This document shows, in pieces, positions 15,997 through 24,145 of a stretch of 64,000 nt of DNA. Numbering within the stretch: the first letter of the stretch is position 1; each line of letters opens with the position of its first letter. Origin of the DNA: Nonomuraea sp. NEAU-A123 (GTDB lineage: Bacteria > Actinomycetota > Actinomycetes > Streptosporangiales > Streptosporangiaceae); the NCBI RefSeq assembly GCF_018603905.1, contig NZ_JAHFZZ010000001.1, forward strand, positions 806,001 to 870,000, given 5' to 3'. Under the pieces are notes generated by a model. The model had not been told where the DNA came from, made no database searches, and saw nothing but the letters and a program-made list of their open reading frames with translations. Both the position numbers and the translations under genes were made by a program.

Positions 15997-18852
15997 TCAG
16001 CAGGCGGTGTCCGCTTCGAGCATGAGGCCGGCGCTCGCCTCCAGTTCGGCGATGCTGGCGCGTACCTGTGCCGCCTGGCTGTCGGCCAGGTGGTCGAAGA
16101 TGGTCAGGGCCTGCTGCCAGGTCTCGATCGCCGACACCGGGCAGCCGGTCGCCGCCAGCGCCTGGCCGAGGATGTGCAGGGTGCGGGCCTCGGTGTTGCG
16201 GTCGCCGATCTCGCGGCAGCGGTCGAGCGAGCGGTAGCACCAGCGGATCGTCTCCTCGTGGTCGCCCAGCGCGGCGTACGTGATGCACATGTCGGTCAGC
16301 GCGATGCCCTCGCCCCAGAGGTTGCCGATCGCTCGGAAGGCGGCGAGCGCGGAAAGATGGTGCTGGAGAGCCGTACGCGGCTGGTGGAGGGCGAGCAGGG
16401 CCCGGCCGATGCCGGCCGAGGCGATGCCCTGCCCCCAGGGGTAGCCGAGGTCGGTGAAGATGGCCAGCGCCTGCCGGTGGCACGCGACGGCCTGCTCCGG
16501 AGCGTCCAGGTCGCGATGCACCAGGCCGAGGGTGTTCAGCGCGTTGCCCTCGCCCCAGCGGTCGCCGAGCTCGCGCTGGAGCGCCAGCGCGCTCTCGGCG
16601 TGCGGGAGCGCGTCCTTGAACTGCCGCCGGTCCCAATAGGCCAGCGCCAGGCTGGTGCGGACCGGGGCCTCGGCGTGCCCGTCGCCCAGCAGCAGCGCGG
16701 CCTCCAGCCCTATCTCGTGGCTGGCGACCCAGGAATCCCAGTGCTTGCGCAGGTTGAAGAAGCTCCACAGCGCGCACGGCAGTCGCCAGGCCAGGGTGTA
16801 CTGGCCGAGCGCGAACGCCTGCCGTACGGCGGCCATGAGATTGGCGTGCTCGGTCTCGAGCCAGAGCAGCGCGTCCTCGTGGCCGGAGAAGGTGTACGGC
16901 TCGCACGACGGTGCGAGCGGGGGGAGCGGGAGCTGCTGATGCTGGGGGTTGAGCACCTGATCGGCCCGGTCGACGGTGTGCAGGTACCAGGACAGCAGAC
17001 GCTGGACCGCGGCCAGCCGGTCGGCGTCGGACTCCTCGGCCTCCACCCGTTCGTTGGCGTAGACCCGCATCAGGTCGTGCATGCGATACCGGTCACGGCC
17101 GCCCGTCTCCAGCAGGCACCGGTCGGTCAGGATCTCGAGCAGCCGCTGAGCCTCGGCAGCGGGCACCCCGATCAGCGCGGCGGCGGCGCCCACCCCGAAC
17201 GCGAGCCCGCGGTGCAGGCCGAGCAGCCGGAACGCCCGCGCCGCCCGCGGATCGAGCGCCTGGTACGACCACGAGAACACGGCCCGCAGGCTCATCTGCG
17301 GATCCTCGTCCACCCCGAGCAGATCGAGCCGGGACCGCTCGTCCCGCAACTGGGCGACCAGGTCCGCCAGTTGCGCGCCGGGCCGCCGGGTGACGTGCTC
17401 GGCGCTGATCGCCAGCGCCAGCGGGAGGTGGGCGCAGAGCCGGGCCAGCTCGGCCGCGGCCTCGGCCTCGGCCGTCACACGTCCGGCACCGAGGATCTTG
17501 CCCAGGAGCGTGTGCGACTCCGCCTCGCGCAGCCTGCGCAGGAACACATGCCGCGCGTCCTCGTGTACGGCCAGCCCGGCCAGGCGGGTACGGCTGGTCA
17601 CCAGCACCAGACAGTCCGAGCCGGGGAGCAGCGGCCGTACTTGGGCGGTGTTCCGGGCGTTGTCCAGCAGCACCAGCACGCGCCGCCCGGCCAGCGTGCT
17701 GCGCAGCAGCGCCGAGCGGGCCTCGACCTCCGCGGGGATCTGGTCGGCGGGTACGTGCAGGGACCGCAGCATCATCTCCAGGGCGGTGGCGGGCGCCATC
17801 GGCTCGCCGGGCCCGAACCCGCGCAGGTCTATGTGGAGCTGCCCGTCGGGAAACCGGTCCCGCACCCGGTGAGCCCAGTGCACGGCCAGCGCGGTCTTGC
17901 CCACGCCGCCGGTGCCGCCGATCGCCGCGATGACGATGGGCCGGTTCTGCCCCTCTTCCGGAAGCAGGTCGTACAACTTCGCCAGGTCCGCGTGACGGCC
18001 GGTGAACCGGGCGATGTCGGACGGCAACTGGCGCGGCACCGGCGGCGGGGGAGGGACCTCAGGCGCGGGGGGCGCCGTCGTCCCCGGTGTGGGTTCGCCG
18101 TTCAGCACGGCCTGGTGGAGCCGGCGCAGCTCGTGGCCGGGGTCGATGCCGAGCTCGTCGCGCAGCAGGTCGGCGACGTGGCGGTAGACCTCGAGCGCTT
18201 CGGCCCGGCGTTCGGCGAGATGCAGGGCCAGCATGAGCTGTTCCCACAGCCGCTCGCGCAGCGGGTGCTCGGTCGTGGCGGTCTTGAGGTCGGCGATGAT
18301 CTCCTCGTGGCGGCCCGTACGCAGCCCGAGATCGAACCAGCGCTCCAGCAGCCGCATCCGCTCCTCGCCCAGCCTGGACACCTCGTCGCGGTGCAGCGCT
18401 TCCGACAGCACGTCGACCAGCGCCGGGCCCCGCCACAACCCGAGCGCCTCGCGCAGCAGGCCGGACTCTCCCGACCGGTCGTCCGCGCGGGCCGCCCGCG
18501 CCGCCTGTACGGCGAGCTCGCGGAACCGCTCCATGTCGAGAATGTCGGCGCCGGCCCGCAGCACGTAGCCCGCCCCCACGGTCTCGATCAGCGGCCGGCC
18601 GTCGGCGCCGTCGTCCAGCACCCGGCGCAGCCTGGTCATGTGGGTGTGCAGCGCCCCGCGCGCCTGTTTGGGCGCCTTGTCGCCCCACATGTACTCGATG
18701 AGCTTGTCCAGCGATACGTGATGGTTGGCGTTGACCAGCAACGTCGCCAGCGCGATGCGCTGCTTGGCCGCGGAGAGCCGCACCGGCCGGCCGCCCCGTG
18801 TCATCTCCAATGGTCCCAGCACACTGAACCGGATCCCCGTACCCGTTTCCAT
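15997..18852 (-). CDS. AfsR/SARP-like regulator: BTAD, NB-ARC ATPase and TPR repeats
   Basis: 951-residue signal-integrating transcription factor. OmpR-type winged helix at ~8-100 (FSVLGPLEMTRGGRPVRLS); bacterial transcriptional activation domain ~105-250 (DILDMERFRELA to LGIDPGHELRRLHQAVL); Pro-rich linker; NB-ARC domain ~285-560 with Walker A GGTGGVGKTA (residues ~312-321), Walker B VLVLLDNA and sensor LVTSRTRLAGL; then TPR-like helices to the end (~660-950). ATG 18852 follows GAGAGG; longer frames upstream are not gene-like. Transcribed alone. Members activate secondary metabolite or developmental genes, but no biosynthetic cluster lies in this window, so its target is not visible here. 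Confidence 0.93.
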   Translation of the reverse strand: METGTGIRFSVLGPLEMTRGGRPVRLSAAKQRIALATLLVNANHHVSLDKLIEYMWGDKAPKQARGALHTHMTRLRRVLDDGADGRPLIETVGAGYVLRAGADILDMERFRELAVQAARAARADDRSGESGLLREALGLWRGPALVDVLSEALHRDEVSRLGEERMRLLERWFDLGLRTGRHEEIIADLKTATTEHPLRERLWEQLMLALHLAERRAEALEVYRHVADLLRDELGIDPGHELRRLHQAVLNGEPTPGTTAPPAPEVPPPPPVPRQLPSDIARFTGRHADLAKLYDLLPEEGQNRPIVIAAIGGTGGVGKTALAVHWAHRVRDRFPDGQLHIDLRGFGPGEPMAPATALEMMLRSLHVPADQIPAEVEARSALLRSTLAGRRVLVLLDNARNTAQVRPLLPGSDCLVLVTSRTRLAGLAVHEDARHVFLRRLREAESHTLLGKILGAGRVTAEAEAAAELARLCAHLPLALAISAEHVTRRPGAQLADLVAQLRDERSRLDLLGVDEDPQMSLRAVFSWSYQALDPRAARAFRLLGLHRGLAFGVGAAAALIGVPAAEAQRLLEILTDRCLLETGGRDRYRMHDLMRVYANERVEAEESDADRLAAVQRLLSWYLHTVDRADQVLNPQHQQLPLPPLAPSCEPYTFSGHEDALLWLETEHANLMAAVRQAFALGQYTLAWRLPCALWSFFNLRKHWDSWVASHEIGLEAALLLGDGHAEAPVRTSLALAYWDRRQFKDALPHAESALALQRELGDRWGEGNALNTLGLVHRDLDAPEQAVACHRQALAIFTDLGYPWGQGIASAGIGRALLALHQPRTALQHHLSALAAFRAIGNLWGEGIALTDMCITYAALGDHEETIRWCYRSLDRCREIGDRNTEARTLHILGQALAATGCPVSAIETWQQALTIFDHLADSQAAQVRASIAELEASAGLMLEADTAC

Positions 18853-19116
18853 CCGTGGACCTCTCCGCGATCTCCCGGCGGCATGACGCGCCATCCCCAA
18901 TGACACGATCACTCCGTTCGCACTCTCCACCCTGCAACAAAGGAGGACTGTTTCCGCGGGGATGGAAATACATCCCGTCCGGAGATCAGCTTCGTGCCCA
19001 TCCTTAATTCGGCCATCTTCGTGCGGGCGACAGGTAGGCGAAAGGACGACGACAGCGCCCTTGTTTAGCGTGATGACCGCAGGGGTCAGCAATTTTCCGC
19101 AGACAAGGGGGAGAAA

Positions 19117-19587
19117 ATGCGCAAAAGAAATCTCGGGGTGGCTGTGGCGTCGGCATTCGTCCTCGCCGGCGCGCTTATGTCCGCCCCGAGCGCGTCCGCT
19201 CATACAGCGGTGGCCGCGGCCGATCCCATCAACTGCGGCGGCTGGTGGCACTTCACCGGCAACGACCCATCCTCCGCCCGCATGGTCCGCTGGGGCGGCC
19301 CCAACGGGCGGCCGCAGTTCAACCTCATGTACGGCAAGATCCAGGGCATCCAGCACGGCTGGGCGCAGCTCTCCGGCGCCAAGCAGGGCGACTGGGTCAC
19401 CCTCGACGTGACCAGCGACGGGGGCCGCACCTGGGGCTACTGCGGTCCGTTCGAGGCGCGATGGGACGGGGATATCGTGTCCACGCCCGCCGCACGCACC
19501 TCAAGCGATCCGAATCTGCAGTTCCGCGCCTGCGGGGCACCGAGGGGCGTGCCCGGCAGCCGCGCCATCTGCACCGCGCCCTGGTGA
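19117..19587 (+). CDS. Small secreted protein of unknown function
   Basis: 156 residues with a clear Sec signal peptide (KRN, then AVASAFVLAGALM, cleavage near ASAHTA) and GGGGGAG just upstream of the ATG. The mature ~125 residues contain four cysteines and many aromatic residues (NCGGWWHF, WGYCGPF, FRACGAP, ICTAP), which may form two disulfides. I do not recognise a family. The Trp-rich, compact composition would fit a small binding or hydrolase-inhibiting protein, but this is a guess. It stands alone between the AfsR-like gene and the GH5 gene, with a strong terminator right after it. Confidence 0.8.
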   Translation: MRKRNLGVAVASAFVLAGALMSAPSASAHTAVAAADPINCGGWWHFTGNDPSSARMVRWGGPNGRPQFNLMYGKIQGIQHGWAQLSGAKQGDWVTLDVTSDGGRTWGYCGPFEARWDGDIVSTPAARTSSDPNLQFRACGAPRGVPGSRAICTAPW

Positions 19588-19593
19588 CGGAGT

Positions 19594-19633
19594 CCGCGTC
19601 CTGGCCGGTCCTACGTCACCGGCCAGGACGCGG
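19594..19633 (+). terminator. Strong terminator hairpin after the small secreted protein
   Basis: 16-base perfect inverted repeat: CCGCGTCCTGGCCGGT (19594-19609) pairs with 19618-19633 around an 8-base loop. It starts 6 bases after the stop codon. Confidence 0.8.
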
Positions 19634-19703
19634 TCGCCTATTGACGAGGCCGGTCAGATTTGGGTCTTGCTCGCGGGAAGACATCCTATCTATGCTCGAA
19701 CAT

Positions 19704-19734
19704 ACTCGTTAGTTAACTTTCCTAATAAACGAGT
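19704..19734 (+). promoter_or_regulatory. 31-bp imperfect palindrome, operator candidate for the GH5 gene
   Basis: ACTCGTT at 19704-19710 and AACGAGT at 19728-19734 are perfect inverted arms; inside, TTAG...CTAA forms a second weaker pair around TTAACTTTC. The element ends directly at the TAGGAG ribosome binding site (gene start 19749), so a bound protein would block initiation. The inner GTTAG-TTAACTTTC-CTAAT resembles elements I associate with secreted glycosidase genes in actinomycetes, but I cannot name the regulator. Confidence 0.55.
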
Positions 19735-19748
19735 AGGAGCACCCCCCG

Positions 19749-21812
19749 ATGCACCGATCCCTACGGCTCGTCGCACTGGCCGCGATCGTCGTCGCCTTCT
19801 TACCCGCCGCTCCGGCCCAGGCAGCCCCCACCAGGTATGAGGCCGAGAGCGCCACGATCTCCCAGGGTGTGGTCGAGTCCAACCATGCCGGATACAGCGG
19901 CACCGGATTCGTCAACTACGACAATCTGACCGGCAGCTACGTCGAGACCACGATCAACGCCGCGAGCGCGGGCACCGCCTCGATCACGCTGCGCTTCGCC
20001 AACGGCACCACCGTCAACCGCCCGATGGCCATCGCGGTCAACGGCACCACGGTCAACCGGGACTTCCCGGGCACCGGCGCCTGGACGACCTGGCAGGACG
20101 TCACGATCACCGCGCCGGTCAACGTGGGCGCCAACACGGTCCGGGCCACGGCGACGACCGCCAACGGCGGGCCCAATCTCGACTACATCGAGGCCGACGT
20201 CGCCGCGCCGTCGAACGACTACCAGGCGGAGGACGCCACGATCTCGCAGGGCGTGGTCGAGTCGAACCACGCCGGATTCACCGGTACGGGCTTCGTCAAC
20301 CTCGACAACGTCGTCGGCTCGTACGTCGAGTTCACCGTGAACGCCGCCACAGCGGGCAACGCCACGCTGGCCTTCCGCTTCGCCAACGGCACCACCGTGA
20401 ACCGCCCGATGGCCATCGCGGTCAACGGCACGACCGTGAACCGTGACTTCCCGGGCACCGGAGCCTGGACGACCTGGCAGGAGGTCACGGTCCCGGCGGC
20501 GCTGACCGCGGGCGCCAACACCGTCCGCGCCACCTCCACCACGGCGAACGGCGGGCCCAACCTCGACAGGCTGAGCGCCTCAGTCATCGGACCACCTGAC
20601 ACCGAGAAGCCGTCCGTGCCAGGCAACCCGCGCGCCACGGGCACGACGTCCGGCTCCATCACCCTGGCCTGGGACGCCGCCACGGACAACAGCGGCACCA
20701 TCAAGGACTACCGGGTACGCGAGGGCGACACCGTCGTGGCCACCGTGACGGGCGCCACCGCCCAGATCACCGGCCTGGCGGCCAGTAGCACGCACACCTA
20801 CACGGTCACCGCCCGCGACCCGTCGGACAACGAGTCGGACCGCAGCGCCACCGTCACGGCCACCACCCAGCCGGCCGGCACCGGCACCCCCGTCGCGGCC
20901 AACGGCCAACTGCACGTCTGCGGCGTCCGGCTCTGCAACGAGCACAACAAGGAGATCCAGCTCCGCGGCATGAGCACGCACGGCCTGCAGTGGTACTACC
21001 AGTGCCTCAACACCGCGTCACTGAACGCGCTGGCCGACGACTGGAAGGCCGACGTGCTCCGCATCTCCATGTACATCCAGGAGGACGGCTACGAGACGAA
21101 CCCCCGGCTGTTCACCGACCGGGTGCACAACCTGATCGAGCAGGCCACCGCCAGAGGAATGTACGCGATCGTCGACTGGCACATGCTCACCCCCGGCGAC
21201 CCCACCTACAACCTGGCCAGGGCCAAGACGTTTTTCACCGAGATCGCCCAGCGGCACAACGGCAAGAACAACCTGCTGTACGAGATCGCCAACGAGCCCA
21301 GCGGCGTCTCCTGGTCCACGATCAGGAACTACGCCCACCAGCTCATCCCCGTCATCAGGCAGTACGACCCCGAGACCCCGATCCTGGTCGGCACCCGCGC
21401 GTGGTCCTCCCTCGGCGTCTCCGACGGCGCGAGCGAGACCGAGGTCGTCAACAACCCGGTCAACGCGACCAACATCATGTACACGTTCCACTTCTACGCG
21501 GCCTCCCACGGCACCGAGTACCTCAACACGCTGTCGAGGGCCGCCGACAAGATCCCGATGTTCGTCACCGAGTTCGGCACCCAGACCTCCTCCGGTGACG
21601 GGTCGAACAACTTCACCAGGTCGCAGCAGTACCTCGACCTGATGGCCCAGAAGAAGATCAGCTGGACCAACTGGAACTACTCCGACGACGAGCGCTCCGG
21701 CGCCGTCTTCACCGAAGGCACGTGCCCGAACGGCCCCTTCACCGGCACGTCCCGCCTCAAGGCGGCCGGCGTCTGGGTCCGCGACAGAGTCCGCACCCCC
21801 GACGACTTCTGA
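19749..21812 (+). CDS. Secreted GH5 cellulase-like enzyme: CBM35-CBM35-FN3-GH5
   Basis: 687 residues. Sec signal peptide at 1-27 (cut near AQAAP). Two CBM35-type modules at ~30-150 and ~158-278, each starting YEAESATISQGVVESNHAG or its near-copy and containing NGTTVNRDFPGTGAW. An FN3 domain follows (~285-375), then a GH5 (subfamily 2-like) catalytic domain (~380-687) with LRGMSTHGLQWY, acid/base Glu in NEPSG (codon 21294-21296) and nucleophile Glu in VTEFGTQ (21570-21572). Degrades beta-1,4-glucan or a related plant polymer outside the cell; the two CBM35s suggest binding to uronic-acid- or mannan-decorated material. Monocistronic, under a palindromic operator. Confidence 0.93.
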   Translation: MHRSLRLVALAAIVVAFLPAAPAQAAPTRYEAESATISQGVVESNHAGYSGTGFVNYDNLTGSYVETTINAASAGTASITLRFANGTTVNRPMAIAVNGTTVNRDFPGTGAWTTWQDVTITAPVNVGANTVRATATTANGGPNLDYIEADVAAPSNDYQAEDATISQGVVESNHAGFTGTGFVNLDNVVGSYVEFTVNAATAGNATLAFRFANGTTVNRPMAIAVNGTTVNRDFPGTGAWTTWQEVTVPAALTAGANTVRATSTTANGGPNLDRLSASVIGPPDTEKPSVPGNPRATGTTSGSITLAWDAATDNSGTIKDYRVREGDTVVATVTGATAQITGLAASSTHTYTVTARDPSDNESDRSATVTATTQPAGTGTPVAANGQLHVCGVRLCNEHNKEIQLRGMSTHGLQWYYQCLNTASLNALADDWKADVLRISMYIQEDGYETNPRLFTDRVHNLIEQATARGMYAIVDWHMLTPGDPTYNLARAKTFFTEIAQRHNGKNNLLYEIANEPSGVSWSTIRNYAHQLIPVIRQYDPETPILVGTRAWSSLGVSDGASETEVVNNPVNATNIMYTFHFYAASHGTEYLNTLSRAADKIPMFVTEFGTQTSSGDGSNNFTRSQQYLDLMAQKKISWTNWNYSDDERSGAVFTEGTCPNGPFTGTSRLKAAGVWVRDRVRTPDDF
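19839..20586 (+). repeat. Direct duplication of the CBM35 module
   Basis: Two copies, about 19839-20203 and 20218-20586, offset by ~384 bases. The core encoding NGTTVNRPMAIAVNG and the following segment is almost identical at DNA level, with most changes at third codon positions, which points to a fairly recent tandem duplication or gene conversion. Confidence 0.85.
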
Positions 21813-21822
21813 CCGCTTGTGA

Positions 21823-21854
21823 AAGGCCTGGTACGGCGAGCCGTACCAGGCCTC
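21823..21854. terminator. Bidirectional terminator between GH5 and M6 protease genes
   Basis: AGGCCTGGTACGGC pairs with GCCGTACCAGGCCT, a 14-base perfect stem (21824-21837 with 21840-21853) and a 2-base GA centre. It lies between convergent stops at 21812 and 21868 and can serve both. Confidence 0.8.
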
Positions 21855-21867
21855 ATGCGCGACAGGC

Positions 21868-23703
21868 TCAGGTTCCGGTGACGATGTCCAGCCGCCACGC
21901 GCTGAGGATGCCGGCCGTGGCGTGCGAGGGGGCGAGATCGCTGACCCGCAGGGTCCAGCCGCCTCCCGCGGGCTGGCCCACGAGTGGCGTGACCACGGAC
22001 GGTGGCTCGGTCTTGTACTCCAGCAGCTTCGAGGTGTCCAGTTCCGCCCGATGCGACAGGACGACCCGCCGCCCGGTCGGGGAGTGCAGGACGAGCCGCA
22101 GGTCCTCGGGGTGGGTGTGGTCGAGGTCGATGAGGACCTTCAGAGTGCGTACGGTGCCCTCGGCCTCGACCGTGATCGTGTCGGCGACGCCGTGCGGGTC
22201 GCTGTCGGGGATGCGCAGGCTCGGCTTGGAGATCCCGCTGACGGTCGCGCCGTTGATCCCCACCGGCCCGGCCTTGAAGCGGATGGCCGGGCCGGGGTCG
22301 CCGATCCCCGAGAGGGTCAGCCCCGACTCAGCCCCGCTCCACAGCAGGCTCGCGGGGACCGTGGAGTGCGACAGGGCCGTGCCGTCGACCCCGCTGTACA
22401 GGTCGCGGCTGTCGCCCGCGTTGAGGTTGTTCTCCAGGTCGAGGTGGCCGTCGGCCTGGAGCAGCCCGATCTGGAAGTGACGCAGCGGGGTCCCGTCCTG
22501 CAGCTCGTTGGAGCCCCGGGTGTCGCAGTGGTACACGGCCAGCCCGCTCGCCGGCAGGTGCAGGTCCAGGCCGAGCTTGGACCGGTTCTCCACCAGGAAG
22601 TACTCCTCCGGCTGCGACGTGGAGTAGCGGAGCACCTTGCCGTAGTCCGCGTGCCTGGCCTCGAAGGCGCCGCCCGCGTTGAGGTCGATCTTGTCCGGAC
22701 ACCAACCGGCCAGCTCACGCAGGTAGGCGTTGACCGCGGCGGGGGTCTTGCCGCCGTTCAGATGGTTGCCGGAGCTCATCAGGCAGTAGCGGCCCAGGCC
22801 CGCGCTGGTGAAGTCGTCGCCGTCGCGGCGGCCGTAGTCGTACAGGTCGGGGAAGCGGCACAGCATGTGCCCGGATTCGTGGCAGAACGTGCCGATGGTG
22901 AGCTGTTCCGGCCCTTCCCCCATGCTCGTCACCATGTAGAAGTGGGTGCGCATCTCGCCGAAGACCTGCTCGTGGACGCTGTTGTGCGGCCACAGGATGC
23001 TGTCGCGGATGTACTGGGTCTTCCCGGCGTACATGATGATCACCGCGTCGACGATGCTCTGGCCGAGCGAGTCGTAGCGGCTGAGGTCGATGCCCGAGTC
23101 CACGGCCGCCTGGAGCGCTTCGGGGACGAGCAGGTCGTGATTGCGCGGGTCGGCGTACACCGTGATGTCGCGGCTCATCCGGAACGGGCCGACGACGTCG
23201 TTGGTGAACTGCAGGAGCCCGTTCGACATGGTCGCGAAGTACTCGTTGACCGAGCACGCGTTGCCGTTCTCCCGGTAGCCGGGCGCGTTCAGCAGCGCGT
23301 CCACCTGCGCTTTGGTGACCGTGGTCGCCTGGTCGGGGAAGTCCACGAGGATGGTGAGCCCGCGTACCGTCCCCACGCTGAGCCGGCGGCCTTCGAGCAG
23401 CCCGCCCGCCGGTCCCTGCGTCATCGCGATGTCCCGCGCCGCCGCCATGACCGTGCCCCGCTCGCGCAGGTGCCGGGGCACCCCGTCGGGCGCGTCGTAG
23501 GAGTCGACCCGGACCCCGGTGGACCGGAACCGCCCGTCCTCGACGTTCGCGTAGCAATAGACACCGGCCGAGGTGTCGTAGACGGCGGTGTAGCCGTCGA
23601 CGGTCTCGTAGCGGGCGTAGTGCTCGTCCCCGAAGACGACGAGCCGCACCTCGTCGCCGTCCGCCTGCGCGAAACTCAGGGTCTCTCCGAAAATGGCACT
23701 CAT
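21868..23703 (-). CDS. M6-type zinc metalloprotease with C-terminal P-domain, no signal peptide
   Basis: 611 residues. N-terminal ~95 residues resemble the propeptide of M6 (immune inhibitor A-like) proteases (DGYTAVYDTSAGVYCYA). The catalytic domain (~115-430) carries GTFCHESGHMLCRFPDLYD: HExxH zinc site with a downstream Asp, and LMSSGNHL as Met-turn. A beta-rich region and a proprotein-convertase P-domain (~495-611: DLDHTHPEDLRLVLHSPTGR) end the protein. M6 enzymes are normally secreted, but the chosen start (ATG 23703, GGGAGG five bases upstream) gives no signal peptide and nothing usable lies upstream. It is last in a probable three-gene operon with the DUF5955-like and membrane proteins, so it may act inside the cell or be exported otherwise. 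Confidence 0.87.
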   Translation of the reverse strand: MSAIFGETLSFAQADGDEVRLVVFGDEHYARYETVDGYTAVYDTSAGVYCYANVEDGRFRSTGVRVDSYDAPDGVPRHLRERGTVMAAARDIAMTQGPAGGLLEGRRLSVGTVRGLTILVDFPDQATTVTKAQVDALLNAPGYRENGNACSVNEYFATMSNGLLQFTNDVVGPFRMSRDITVYADPRNHDLLVPEALQAAVDSGIDLSRYDSLGQSIVDAVIIMYAGKTQYIRDSILWPHNSVHEQVFGEMRTHFYMVTSMGEGPEQLTIGTFCHESGHMLCRFPDLYDYGRRDGDDFTSAGLGRYCLMSSGNHLNGGKTPAAVNAYLRELAGWCPDKIDLNAGGAFEARHADYGKVLRYSTSQPEEYFLVENRSKLGLDLHLPASGLAVYHCDTRGSNELQDGTPLRHFQIGLLQADGHLDLENNLNAGDSRDLYSGVDGTALSHSTVPASLLWSGAESGLTLSGIGDPGPAIRFKAGPVGINGATVSGISKPSLRIPDSDPHGVADTITVEAEGTVRTLKVLIDLDHTHPEDLRLVLHSPTGRRVVLSHRAELDTSKLLEYKTEPPSVVTPLVGQPAGGGWTLRVSDLAPSHATAGILSAWRLDIVTGT

Positions 23704-23794
23704 CGAGGCCTCCCGTTCTGAGTTAGATGACCTCGATGGTCGCCGCGAGAAGGGCCCCTGGCCTGAGTATCCCTGTACTCAAACAAGCACCTCC

Positions 23795-24127
23795 TCACGA
23801 GCAGAGGTCGCGGATCTTGGCGATGACCTCGACAATGACGGTCACCTCGGCCGCCCTGATCGAGAGCCGTTTCAGGGCGTCGAGGATGCGCGACTTGTCC
23901 GGCTCGGGCTCCGCCAGCTCCCGCCGGACGTCGGCCGCGTCCCTGCGTGCCTTCGCCGGCTCGTCCACGGTCGTCTCGTACGCGCCGAGCAGCCTGTCCA
24001 ACTGGTCCAGGAGCTGCTCCGTCGCCGGGGAGCCGAGGTTGTTCACCGTGGCGCGGGCGTGCGTGCCCATCGCGATGGGGCCGTTGACCTGGCCGCCGGT
24101 GATGTGCACGCCGTATTCGGTGCCCAT
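23795..24127 (-). CDS. Small DUF5955-like protein with N-terminal Gly-rich motif
   Basis: 110-residue cytoplasmic protein. The first ~30 residues (VHITGGQVNGPIAMGTHARA then TVNN) form a short beta/glycine repeat motif, also found at the C-terminus of the next upstream gene product. The rest is helical with alternating charge (LLDQLDRLLGAYE, ARRDAADVRRELAE, LDALKRLSIRAAEV). The composition and order match the DUF5955 family as I remember it; such short proteins often accompany effector or NTPase-based conflict systems. ATG 24127 with AGGGAGA upstream; 18 bases after the membrane protein's stop. No enzymatic motif. Adapter or regulator for the neighbouring protease is a guess. Confidence 0.7.
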   Translation of the reverse strand: MGTEYGVHITGGQVNGPIAMGTHARATVNNLGSPATEQLLDQLDRLLGAYETTVDEPAKARRDAADVRRELAEPEPDKSRILDALKRLSIRAAEVTVIVEVIAKIRDLCS

Positions 24128-24145
24128 GGGGAATCTCCCTTCTCG

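Noticed and set aside
15985-18903. 972-codon open frame on the plus strand
   Set aside because: Antisense shadow of the AfsR-like gene caused by high GC; no recognisable protein.
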